Source: an uncultured Atopobiaceae bacterium
GTDB lineage: Bacteria > Actinomycetota > Coriobacteriia > Coriobacteriales > Atopobiaceae
Assembly: GCA_947599965.1 (NCBI GenBank)
Contig: CANQFP010000004.1
Location: forward strand, 1 to 49,602
Direction of reading: 5' to 3'
Length of the DNA: 49,602 nucleotides
Below, piece after piece: positions 33,353 to 41,702 of the stretch. Every line of letters starts with the position of its first letter. Position 1 is the stretch's first letter. A program made the translations under genes and the position numbers. The notes beneath the pieces are model-generated. The model was not told the origin of the DNA and made no database searches. It saw only the letters and a list, made by a program, of their open reading frames with translations.

Positions 33353-35866
33353 ATGCGCCTCGTCATCACCGAGAAGAGCGACGCGTCCCGCCAGATTTCG
33401 CGTCTCCTCGCCCAGGGTGCGAAGCCGAAGCAGGACAGCGTCTACGGCGTGCCCGTCCAGCGCTTCGAGCGCGACGGCGAGGAGTGGGTGACCATCGGCC
33501 TCAAGGGCCACATCCTGGAGCCCGACTTCCCCGAGGAACTCAAGTTCACCGACACCGAGGGCTGGTTCTGCGTGGACGAGGAGGGCGAGATCCTGCCCGC
33601 CGACCTGCCGGACGGCCTCAGGCATCCGCCCTTCGATTCCAAGCGGCGCCCCTACCTCGAAGACGGCGTCTCGCTCAAGAGCTGGACGATGGATTCGCTT
33701 CCCTACCTCGTCTGGTCGCCGGTGGAGAAGAAGCCCGCGGAGAAGCAGATCATCCGCGCCCTCAAGAACCTGGCCGGCAAGGCCGACAGCGTGATCATCG
33801 CCACCGACTTCGATCGCGAGGGCGAGCTCATCGGCGCCGACGCGCTCGATCAGGTGCACGAGGCGGCCCCGGGGCTGCCCGCGGAGCGCGCCCGCTACTC
33901 CGCCTACACGAAGGCCGAGATCGAGCACGCCTTCACGAACCTCGTGGACGTGGACGAGAACCTCGCCGCGGCCGGCGAGAGCCGCCAGGAGATCGACCTC
34001 ATCTGGGGCGCCGTCCTCACGCGCTACCTCACCGTGGCCAAGCGCGGGGGGTTCGGCAACGTCCGGAGCGCCGGACGCGTGCAGACCCCCACGCTCGCGC
34101 TCGTGGTGGAGCGCGAGAAGGAGCGCCTCGCCTTCGTGCCCGAGGACTACTGGATCATCCAGGGTGAGGCCGCCAAGGAGGGGGAGGCCTTCCGCATCTC
34201 CCACAAGCAGGGCCAGTTCAAGGACGAGGCCCGGGCGAAGGCCGCCTTCGAGGCCGTGAGGGACGCCACCACGGGCACCGTGACCTCCGTGGCCAAGAAG
34301 AGCCGCACGCAGCGCCCGCCCGCGCCCTTCAACACGACCTCGCTCCAGGCAGCGGCGGCTGCCATCGGGATCGCGCCGGGTCGCACGATGCGCCTCGCCG
34401 AATCGCTCTACATGGACGGCCTCATCTCCTACCCGCGCGTGGACAACACGGTCTACCCGCCCTCCCTCGATCTCGCGGACTGCGTCCGCACGCTCTCGAA
34501 GGTGGGCGCCTACGCCGACGTATGCCACGCGATCCTCGGCCAACCGAAGATCACGGCCACCCGCGGCAAGCAGCAGACGACCGACCACCCGCCCATCTAT
34601 CCCACGGCGGCGGCCGATCGCGGCAAGCTCGGAGGCCAGGAGTGGAGGCTCTACGACCTCATCGCCCGACGCTTCCTCGCAACGCTCATGGGCCCCGCCA
34701 CCATCGAGGGCACGACGGTGGAGCTCGATGTCTCCGGCGAGCCGTTCCGCGCCAAGGGCGACGTGCTCAAGGTGGCCGGCTATCGCGCGATCTATCCCTT
34801 CGGTCAGAAGAAGGACGAGATCCTGCCCGAGCTCGCCGAGGGCGACGTCGTGGAGGTCTCCGGGCTCACCCTCGAGGCGAAGCAGACCGAGCCGCCGCCG
34901 CGCTATTCCCAGGGCCGCCTCATCCAGGAGATGGAGAAGCGCGGCCTCGGCACGAAGTCCACGCGCGCCTCCATCATCGATCGCCTCATCGCCGTGAACT
35001 ACCTGAAGGACGACCCGCTCGTGCCGAGCCAGCTCGGCATGGCCATCATCGCCGCGCTCGATTCCTACGCGCCGAGGATCACGACGCCCACGATGACGAG
35101 CGAGCTCGAGGATTCGATGACCGAGGTGGCCGACGGCAAGGACACCGAGGAGCGCGTCGTGGAGACCTCGCGCGAGCTCCTCGCCGCGCAGCTCGCCGAG
35201 CTCATCACCCACAAAGACGACCTCGCGGCCTCCATCGCGGACGCCGTCACGGCCGATGCGCGCGTGGGGGCCTGCCCCAAATGCGGCAAGGATCTCGTGG
35301 TGAAGAACTCGCCCAAGACCAAGAGCCGCTTCATCGGCTGCATGGGCTGGCCTGACTGCGATGTGACCTACCCCGTGCCGAACGGACGCATCGAGCCGCT
35401 CGACGAGCCGTGCCCGGAGTGCGGCGCGCCGCGGGTGCGCGTGCGGCCGTTCCGCTCGAAGCCCTACGAGACCTGCGTGAATCCCACGTGCGCCACGAAC
35501 CGCGAACCCGACGTGGTGGTGGGGGAGTGCCCCACCTGCGCCGCCGAGGGACGCCACGGCCATCTCATCGCCCACAAATCCGAGCGGACGGGCAAGCGCT
35601 TCATCCGCTGCGAGAACTACGACGAGTGCCACATCTCCTACCCACTGCCGGCCCGAGGCGCCCTCTCCGCCACCGGCAAGACGTGTCCGGCTTGTGGTGC
35701 GCCGATTGTTTCGGTGCAAACCGATCGCGGACCATGGGAGCTCTGTCCTAATCTAGAGTGTCCCGATCGCGAGAAGCGCACCGCCAAGCGTCGCGGTGGC
35801 GCGCGCGGGGGCAGGGGCGGCCGTTCTCGGGCGTCCACGGCGTCGTCTCGAAGGCGACGCTCCTGA
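33353..35866 (+). CDS. topA: DNA topoisomerase I, archaeal-like type IA
   Basis: This 837-residue enzyme relaxes negative supercoils by passing a strand through a transient break. The Toprim motif is MRLVITEK plus ATDFDREGE (about 150-158). The active tyrosine is Tyr360 in GLISYPRVDNTVYP. The FNTTSLQ and LISYPR wording is that of archaeal TopA/Topo III-type enzymes rather than the LITYMRTDS of bacterial TopA. Residues after about 640 hold four zinc ribbons (CPKCGK, CPECGAP, CPTCAAEG, CPACGAP, each with a later Cys pair) and an Arg/Gly-rich tail (RRGGARGGRGGRSR). The ATG has aaggag four bases upstream. tmk follows after 22 bases. Confidence 0.93.
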   Translation: MRLVITEKSDASRQISRLLAQGAKPKQDSVYGVPVQRFERDGEEWVTIGLKGHILEPDFPEELKFTDTEGWFCVDEEGEILPADLPDGLRHPPFDSKRRPYLEDGVSLKSWTMDSLPYLVWSPVEKKPAEKQIIRALKNLAGKADSVIIATDFDREGELIGADALDQVHEAAPGLPAERARYSAYTKAEIEHAFTNLVDVDENLAAAGESRQEIDLIWGAVLTRYLTVAKRGGFGNVRSAGRVQTPTLALVVEREKERLAFVPEDYWIIQGEAAKEGEAFRISHKQGQFKDEARAKAAFEAVRDATTGTVTSVAKKSRTQRPPAPFNTTSLQAAAAAIGIAPGRTMRLAESLYMDGLISYPRVDNTVYPPSLDLADCVRTLSKVGAYADVCHAILGQPKITATRGKQQTTDHPPIYPTAAADRGKLGGQEWRLYDLIARRFLATLMGPATIEGTTVELDVSGEPFRAKGDVLKVAGYRAIYPFGQKKDEILPELAEGDVVEVSGLTLEAKQTEPPPRYSQGRLIQEMEKRGLGTKSTRASIIDRLIAVNYLKDDPLVPSQLGMAIIAALDSYAPRITTPTMTSELEDSMTEVADGKDTEERVVETSRELLAAQLAELITHKDDLAASIADAVTADARVGACPKCGKDLVVKNSPKTKSRFIGCMGWPDCDVTYPVPNGRIEPLDEPCPECGAPRVRVRPFRSKPYETCVNPTCATNREPDVVVGECPTCAAEGRHGHLIAHKSERTGKRFIRCENYDECHISYPLPARGALSATGKTCPACGAPIVSVQTDRGPWELCPNLECPDREKRTAKRRGGARGGRGGRSRASTASSRRRRS

Positions 35867-35888
35867 GCACGCCGTAGGGGAGGTGGCC

Positions 35889-36521
35889 ATGGCGCGCGGA
35901 AGCTTCGTCAGCTTCGAGGGAATAGACGGGTGCGGCAAATCCACCCACATCCGGCGCCTGGCCGAGGCACTCGAGGCCGAGGGGCTCGAGGTGGTGCTCG
36001 TGCGCGATCCCGGCACGACCCGCCTCTCCGAGGCCATCCGCGCGCTGCTCCTCGACCCCGCCAACACCGACATGGCCAAGGAGTGCGAGCTCTTGCTCTA
36101 CGAGGCCGCCCGCGCCCAGCTCGTGGCCGAGATCATCGAGCCGGCGCTCGCGCGGGGCGCCTGGGTGCTCTCCGATCGCTTCCTCGATTCCACCACCGCC
36201 TACCAGGGCGGCGGCCGTGCCATCTCCGATCGCTTCATCACCGAGGCCAACGCGCTCGGCTCCCTCGGGCTCACGCCGGATCTCACCCTCGTCTTCGACC
36301 TCGACGTGGAGGAGGCGGCGCGGCGGCGCTGCGCCGATCCCGATCGCATCGAGCGCGAGGGAGACGACTTCGCCCGATCCGTGCGCGAAGCCTACCTCGC
36401 GCTGGCGGCCTCTGAGGCCCCGCGCGTGCGCGTGATCGACGCCTCGGGGACGAAGGGGCAGACGTTTGCGCTGGTGAGGGATGCCATCGAGGCCTATCGA
36501 GCGGAGCCTTCCCATGGCTAG
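35889..36521 (+). CDS. tmk: Thymidylate kinase
   Basis: Tmk phosphorylates dTMP to dTDP for DNA synthesis. The 210-residue protein has Walker A FEGIDGCGKST (9-19), a RDPGTT segment in place of the usual REPGGT, and the SDRFLDSTTAYQGGGR segment that corresponds to the DRYxDSSxAYQG motif. The ATG at 35889 has ggggagg six bases upstream; a longer in-frame reading lies in the topA end and is rejected. Its stop overlaps the holB start by eight bases, so translation of the two is coupled. Confidence 0.95.
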   Translation: MARGSFVSFEGIDGCGKSTHIRRLAEALEAEGLEVVLVRDPGTTRLSEAIRALLLDPANTDMAKECELLLYEAARAQLVAEIIEPALARGAWVLSDRFLDSTTAYQGGGRAISDRFITEANALGSLGLTPDLTLVFDLDVEEAARRRCADPDRIEREGDDFARSVREAYLALAASEAPRVRVIDASGTKGQTFALVRDAIEAYRAEPSHG

Positions 36522-37647
36522 CCCCTCCCTCGCAGAAGCCCTGGCGGGCCAGCCGCGCGTGCTCGCCTACCTCGAGCGATCGCTCGCACAGGACGCCGCC
36601 CGTGCGGGCGCGGCCGGCGTCTCCCACGCCTACCTCTTCTGCGGAACCGCCGCCGTGGAAAGCGCGGCCCTCGCGTTCGCCACGGTGCTCGTGCACCCGG
36701 CCGATGACGGCGCCTACGAGGCCCTCTTCGATCGCATCGAGCGAAACGCGCATCCCGACGTGGCGGTGCTCGAGCCCCAGTCGGCGCGTCAGGGCTATCT
36801 CCTGGAGCAGATCCACGAGGTCATCTCCGACGCGGCCCTCACGCCCGTCGAGGCGTCTCGGAAGGTCTACATCCTGAAGAACGCCGAGAGCCTCGGCATC
36901 CAATCCGCAAACGCACTGCTCAAGACCCTCGAGGAGCCGGCATCGGACGTTGTCTTCATCCTCCTCGCCCCCTCGGCCGGCTCGGTGCTCCCCACCATCG
37001 CGAGTCGCTGCTCGGTGGTGCCCTTCGCACTCGCCGACCCGAGCGCCGCGGACGTCCTCGTGCGCGACGGGTGGGACGGCGAATCGGCGCGCGCGGCCCT
37101 CGCCATCACCTCGTCCGTCGGCGCCGCCCGCGCCTACCTCGAAAGCGAGGTGCGCCAGGAGAACCGCTCCGCCATCTGCGCCTTCCTCGCGAGCCCGGAG
37201 CCCCCGGGCGATTGGGATGCACTCTCGCTCGCCATCGAGGTGGTCCGGCGCGTCCAGGAGGAACGCAAGGAGGCCGCCCGCGGCGAGGCGGAGGCCATCC
37301 CCGAGGAGTTCCTCACGAAGACGGCGCGTCAGGCGATCGACGCCGCGAAGAAGCGAGCCGAGGCGGCTTGGGAGCGCGAGGCCCTGCGCGAGGCCGTGCG
37401 CGTGGTCGAGACGCTCCTGCGCGACGCGCTCGCCGAGCTCTCCGGCTCCGCGGAGCCCCCCTTCAACGCCGATCGGCGCGAGCTCGTGGACGCCCTCGCC
37501 GCTCGCGGCGAGGCGGCCGTGCTCTCGGGCCTTCGCGACTGCGCCCGCGCCTCCGAGCACCTGCACCGCGCCACGACGCCCGTGCTCGTCTTGCAAGTCC
37601 TCTTCCTCTCCCTCAAGGAGTCCCTATGGCGACCGTCTGCCCGGTGA
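36514..37647 (+). CDS. holB: DNA polymerase III delta' subunit
   Basis: Delta' is a clamp-loader subunit that helps place the sliding clamp on DNA. The 377-residue protein has the SHAYLFCG segment, ILKNAESLGIQSANALLKTLEEP and ASRCSVVPF (SRC motif), all clamp-loader hallmarks. Walker A is degenerate (GTAAVESAA, no GK), consistent with delta' not hydrolysing ATP. The zinc-binding Cys cluster common in delta' and gamma/tau subunits is absent. It sits between tmk (8-base overlap) and ricT (22-base overlap), the usual order in Gram-positive genomes, which supports the assignment. Confidence 0.88.
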   Translation: MASPSLAEALAGQPRVLAYLERSLAQDAARAGAAGVSHAYLFCGTAAVESAALAFATVLVHPADDGAYEALFDRIERNAHPDVAVLEPQSARQGYLLEQIHEVISDAALTPVEASRKVYILKNAESLGIQSANALLKTLEEPASDVVFILLAPSAGSVLPTIASRCSVVPFALADPSAADVLVRDGWDGESARAALAITSSVGAARAYLESEVRQENRSAICAFLASPEPPGDWDALSLAIEVVRRVQEERKEAARGEAEAIPEEFLTKTARQAIDAAKKRAEAAWEREALREAVRVVETLLRDALAELSGSAEPPFNADRRELVDALAARGEAAVLSGLRDCARASEHLHRATTPVLVLQVLFLSLKESLWRPSAR

Positions 37648-39269
37648 AATTCCCCTACGCGGCGCGCGACCTCTGGTTCGACGCCTCTGGCCTCGAGATT
37701 CGTCGAGGCGATCCGCTCGTCTGCTCCACCGCCCGCGGCACGGAGTTCGGCATCGCCACCGGCGAGCCCGAGGAATGGGACGAGGAGCGCGTCGACGAGA
37801 CCCTCGGCGGCGAGGCGCTCTCCCCCGTCCTTCGCCACGCCACGCCCGAGGACGAGGCCCTCGCAGCCGATCGAGACGAGCAGGGCAGGGAGGCCATGCC
37901 CGTCTTCCAGGAGGCCATCGTCGCCCACGGGCTGCCGATGAAGGCCGTGGGGGTCGAGTACCTCTTCGGGCTGGAGCGCGTGATCTGCTACTTCGTGGCC
38001 GAGGGGCGCATCGACTTCCGCGCGCTCGCCCGCGACCTCTCCCAAAAGCTCGAGTTGCGCGTCGACATGCACCAGCTCGGCCCCCGCGAGCAGTCCTCGA
38101 TCATGGGCGGCATCGCCCATTGCGGCCAGGAGTTCTGCTGCTCGAGGCTCGGCCAGGGCTTCGGCACGGTGACCATCCGCATGGCCAAAGACCAGGATCT
38201 CCCGCTCTCCTCGCCCAAGATCAGCGGCGCCTGCGGGCGGCTCATGTGCTGCCTGCGCTACGAGAACGAGGCCTACCGCGACTTCAAGGGCCGCGCTCCG
38301 AAGAAGAACGCCCGCATCGACACGCCGATGGGGGAGGCGCGCGTGACGGAGCTCGACACGCCGCGCGAGGCCGTGACGCTTCGGCTCGAAAACGACAAGT
38401 CGTTCAGGGTGCCCGTGGCCTGCATGGAGTGCAGCGAACGGGCTCGGGAGACGGCTGAGCGAAACGGCAGCCCCTGCCGCCCCGACCGGGTGACGAGGGA
38501 CGCCCTCGAGGCCCTCGACTCACCCCAGGTGCGCCTCGCGCTCGCCCAGCTCGAGGCCGATGAGGAGCTCGAGGCGGAGGCGCTCCTGCCGCCCGAGGAC
38601 ATGCTCATCGAGGAGCCGTCGCGTCCCGTTCGCCGCCGCAGGCGCTCCGGCGCGGCCGAGTCCGAGAAGGGCGAGCACACGTCCGAGGCCACCGAGGCGG
38701 CTCCGCGGCGCCGCCGTCGCAGACGTTCGCGTACGACGGAGGGCTCCGAGGCCCCGACCGGTGCGGCGGGCCCCGAGAACGCAGCGGATGGGAAGCCCGC
38801 GCGTTCGAGGAGACGGCGTCGGGGCAGCGGTCGCGCCCAGGCCGCGACGGCATCCGCTCCCCAAGGCTCCGTGGAGGAGGCCGCGCCCGAGCAGAGGCGA
38901 AGCAACCGTCGGCGCCGCCCGCGCAAGGACGCGGCGCGCCCCGAGGGCGAGGCTCGGGCCCCGAAGCCGCAAAAGACCACGCCTTCAGGAGACGAGGCGG
39001 CCGAGAAGCCGAAGCGCCGGCGCTCCAGGCGGCGCGGCGGCAGGGGTCGGGGGCGCTCCAAGGCCCAGGGCGCCCAAGCCCGGGCCTCCCAGGCTCAGAC
39101 CCAAGCTCGGGGTGGCGCTTCCAAGCCCGCCAAGGAGAGCTCGAACGGCCGCGGCGGCTCCGGCGCCTCCGCGGGTGACGCGCGCCCCGGTCGCAGCCGC
39201 AGGCGCCATCGCCGCGCAGGCTCCGGCGGTGGGGGTGGCACCACGCCGCCCGCTGCGGACGCCTCGTAG
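37626..39269 (+). CDS. ricT: PSP1-domain protein RicT (YaaT family) with long Arg-rich tail
   Basis: RicT/YaaT proteins (PSP1 domain) in Bacillus act with RicA and RicF in RNA maturation and stimulate sporulation and competence. The first 300 residues carry the family signatures: HCGQEFCCSRLGQGFGTVTIRMA, SPKISGACGRLMCCLRYENEA and the following DTPMGEARV. The remaining 230 or so residues are a low-complexity tail with repeated arginine clusters (RPVRRRRRSG, RRRRRRRSR, RSRRRRRGSG, KRRRSRRRGGRGRGRSK, RSRRRHRRAG). Total length is 547. AAGGAG lies five bases before the ATG, which overlaps the holB end by 22 bases. The tail could bind RNA or nucleoprotein; this is inference. Confidence 0.9.
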   Translation: MATVCPVKFPYAARDLWFDASGLEIRRGDPLVCSTARGTEFGIATGEPEEWDEERVDETLGGEALSPVLRHATPEDEALAADRDEQGREAMPVFQEAIVAHGLPMKAVGVEYLFGLERVICYFVAEGRIDFRALARDLSQKLELRVDMHQLGPREQSSIMGGIAHCGQEFCCSRLGQGFGTVTIRMAKDQDLPLSSPKISGACGRLMCCLRYENEAYRDFKGRAPKKNARIDTPMGEARVTELDTPREAVTLRLENDKSFRVPVACMECSERARETAERNGSPCRPDRVTRDALEALDSPQVRLALAQLEADEELEAEALLPPEDMLIEEPSRPVRRRRRSGAAESEKGEHTSEATEAAPRRRRRRRSRTTEGSEAPTGAAGPENAADGKPARSRRRRRGSGRAQAATASAPQGSVEEAAPEQRRSNRRRRPRKDAARPEGEARAPKPQKTTPSGDEAAEKPKRRRSRRRGGRGRGRSKAQGAQARASQAQTQARGGASKPAKESSNGRGGSGASAGDARPGRSRRRHRRAGSGGGGGTTPPAADAS

Positions 39270-39343
39270 AACCTCCGCATCGATCTCAACGCCCGCCATC
39301 GACCATCGGCGGCCGTGGAGGGGGCCGGGCTCCCGCGGCTCAC

Positions 39344-39349
39344 TAGAAT
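39344..39349 (+). promoter_or_regulatory. Candidate -10 box for the aminotransferase-ddl-nagA operon
   Basis: TAGAAT lies 57 bases before the first gene of the operon. No good -35 is seen 17 bases upstream. Confidence 0.35.
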
Positions 39350-39405
39350 GAGCGCAGACGCGCCCTGCGCAAGGGCGCTTCCATCCGCGTGAAGGAGCCC
39401 CGCCC

Positions 39406-40674
39406 ATGCCCACATCGAGACTGGCCTTCGACGAGTTCGAGGAACACTACGCCACCCGGCTCGAATCGCTTCGGCGAAGCGCCGTCCGCGACCTCTTCGC
39501 CGCCATCTCCCGCCCCGGCGTCATCGGCCTCTCCGGCGGCATGCCCGACATCTCCTCGCTTCCCCTCGACGAGGTCGCCGAGTGCGCGAAGCGCGCCATC
39601 CTCGACGAGGGTCTGAAGGCGCTCCAGTACGGCGGATCCGACGGTCGCGTGGAGATGCGGCAAACCGTCTGCGATCTCGTGAGCGACTTCGACATCAACG
39701 TGGACCCGGACGAGGTCTTCATCACCGCCGGCTCCCAGCAGGCCCTCGACTTCATCGGTCGCGTCTTCATCAACCCGGGCGACCACATCATCGTCGAGGG
39801 GCCGAGCTACCTCGGGGCCCTCCAGGCCTTTTCCGCCTACGAGCCCACGTTCGAGGTCGTGGAGCTCGACGAGGAGGGCATGCGGATGGACCTCCTCGAG
39901 GCCAAGCTCGCCGAGCTCGGCCGTGGCGTGGCGAAGTTCATCTACACCATCCCGAACTTCCAGAACCCGGCGGGCGTGACCATGAGCCTCGAGCGCAGGA
40001 AGCGCCTCCTCGAGCTCAGCCATGAATGGGACGTGCCCGTCATCGAGGACGATCCCTACGGGCGCCTGCGCTTCGAGGGCGAACCGGTGCCCTGCATGCG
40101 CTCGATGGACGATAGCGTGATCTACCTCGGCACCGTCTCCAAGACGCTTGCGCCGGGCCTGCGCATCGCGTGGATGATCACCCCGAAGCCGCTCATCGCG
40201 AAGCTCAACCTCTGCCTCCAGGGCGCGGGCCTCTGCGTCTCGGCCTACAACCAGGTCTTCTGCGAGCACTACTTCCACGACGTGGACTGGCGGAGCGTGC
40301 TCGACAAGACGGTGGTGAAGTACCGCGAGCGCAGGGACGCCATGATCGCCGCGCTCGAGGAGTTCTTCCCGCCGGAGGCGAAGTGGACGCACCCCGAGGG
40401 CGGGTTCTTCCTCTGGATCGAGCTCCCGCCCTACTTCGACACCGAGCAGATGCTCGCGACGGCCCTCGAATCCGGCGTCGCCTACGTGCCCGGCACGAAC
40501 TGCTACCCCGACGGGCGCGGGCGTTCGGCCATGCGCGTGAACTTCTCCTACGAGACCCCCGAGAACATCCGCGAGGCCATCCATCGTCTCGCGGACGCCA
40601 TCGACGAGCGCATGGAGCTCTATCGCGCGATGCTCTCCGCGGGCGTGCTCGCGGAGAACCCGCTCGAAGGCTGA
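39406..40674 (+). CDS. PLP-dependent aminotransferase, class I/II (LysN/MocR-like fold)
   Basis: This 422-residue fold-type I aminotransferase resembles 2-aminoadipate/aromatic aminotransferases. Signature segments are LSGGMPDISSLPLDE, LQYGGSDGR, the NPAGVTMS segment, IEDDPYGRLRFEG, the SKTLAPGLRIAW segment with the PLP-binding lysine, and the late RVNFSYETPENI with the carboxylate-binding Arg. The substrate is unknown. It is the first gene of a five-gene run (gaps 33, 2, 3 and 9 bases). Adjacent genes act in amino-sugar and D-alanine metabolism, so a link to alanine or glutamate pools is plausible but not proven. aaggagc precedes the ATG. Confidence 0.82.
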   Translation: MPTSRLAFDEFEEHYATRLESLRRSAVRDLFAAISRPGVIGLSGGMPDISSLPLDEVAECAKRAILDEGLKALQYGGSDGRVEMRQTVCDLVSDFDINVDPDEVFITAGSQQALDFIGRVFINPGDHIIVEGPSYLGALQAFSAYEPTFEVVELDEEGMRMDLLEAKLAELGRGVAKFIYTIPNFQNPAGVTMSLERRKRLLELSHEWDVPVIEDDPYGRLRFEGEPVPCMRSMDDSVIYLGTVSKTLAPGLRIAWMITPKPLIAKLNLCLQGAGLCVSAYNQVFCEHYFHDVDWRSVLDKTVVKYRERRDAMIAALEEFFPPEAKWTHPEGGFFLWIELPPYFDTEQMLATALESGVAYVPGTNCYPDGRGRSAMRVNFSYETPENIREAIHRLADAIDERMELYRAMLSAGVLAENPLEG

Positions 40675-40707
40675 GAGCCGGCGCCAGTGCCGGAGAAGGG
40701 ACCAGCG

Positions 40708-41700
40708 ATGCCCACACCGAAGATCGCCGTCATCATGGGAGGCTCCTCCTTCGAGCGGACCTTCTCGCTCGCGAGCGGGCGCCACGTCTGCCGCGCGCTC
40801 GAGGATCTCGGCTACGACGTGCTGCCGCTCGACGCCACCGAGCACCTCGTCGACACCCTGCGCGCCGAGCGGCCCGACGTGGCCTGGGTGGCGCTCCACG
40901 GCAAGGGTGGCGAGGACGGCGCGGTTCCCGCGCTCCTCGAGTTCCTCGGCATCCCCTACGTGGGCTCGACGCCGCCCGTCTGCCGCACCACGTGGTCGAA
41001 GGCCGAGCTCCCCTTCATCATGCAGCGCATGGAGGACGACGCCCCCGTCGACTGGCCGCCGCAGGTGGCCCTTCCGCTCGACGCCTTCAAGGATCTCGGC
41101 GCCGCCAAGGCGCTCGACCTCGTGACCAAGCGTCTCGGCGTCGACTTCCCGCTCGCGGTGAAGCCCGCCAAGGGCGGAAGCGCCATGGGCCTCACGAAGG
41201 TGGAGGGCCAGGGGGAGCTCGGCGAGGCCATCATGGCCGCACTCGCCTTCGACGACGTGGTGGTCATCCAGCAGTGGGTGGAGGGCGTGGAGCTCTCGCT
41301 CACGGTCATGGGCACGCCGGTCAACGAGCTCGTGCTGCCGCCCGTGGAGATCCGCCCGCTCGAGGGCTTCTTCGACGTCAAGGCGCGCCAGGATCCCGAT
41401 GCCGTGCGCTACTACTGCCCGCCCAACCCGGGCGATCTCGCGGACGACGCGGGCGAGGAGGCTCGCATCCAGGAGAGCTGCATGGCGGCGGCGCGGCTCG
41501 TCTATCGCGCCTTCCGGTGCCGCGACCTCGCGCGCGTGGACATGGTATGGGACGGGCATCGCCCGCTCGTGCTCGACCTCAAGGTGTTCCCCGGAATGAC
41601 CGAGACCTCGCTCGTGCCCATGGCACTCGACGGGGCGGGGATCTCGTTTACCGATTTCGTCGACGGCCTCGTGAAGAAGGCCATGGAAAGGGGCGTGTAG
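40708..41700 (+). CDS. ddl: D-alanine--D-alanine ligase homologue with altered metal site
   Basis: Ddl enzymes join two D-alanines for peptidoglycan, using ATP and Mg2+. This 330-residue homologue has the N-terminal GGSSFERTFSLASG, LHGKGGEDGAVPALLE, KPAKGGSAMGLTKV, the central QWVEGVELSLTV and LARVDMVW. In normal Ddl the C-terminal motif is E-V/I-N-T-x-P-G-M-T; here it reads DLKVFPGMTETSLVPMA, so the conserved metal ligand Asn is Lys292 and the Glu is Asp290. The loss of the Asn suggests changed activity or a different ligase. It lies in the operon with a ROK kinase two bases downstream. The ATG at 40708 follows gagaaggg. Confidence 0.78.
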   Translation: MPTPKIAVIMGGSSFERTFSLASGRHVCRALEDLGYDVLPLDATEHLVDTLRAERPDVAWVALHGKGGEDGAVPALLEFLGIPYVGSTPPVCRTTWSKAELPFIMQRMEDDAPVDWPPQVALPLDAFKDLGAAKALDLVTKRLGVDFPLAVKPAKGGSAMGLTKVEGQGELGEAIMAALAFDDVVVIQQWVEGVELSLTVMGTPVNELVLPPVEIRPLEGFFDVKARQDPDAVRYYCPPNPGDLADDAGEEARIQESCMAAARLVYRAFRCRDLARVDMVWDGHRPLVLDLKVFPGMTETSLVPMALDGAGISFTDFVDGLVKKAMERGV

Positions 41701-41702
41701 CT

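Noticed and set aside
33023-35719. Long minus-strand frame opposite topA (and similar ones opposite pcrA, the metallopeptidase, pheT, ddl/nagA)
   Set aside because: All mirror conserved genes codon by codon and show the same biased, domain-free composition, so they are shadows.
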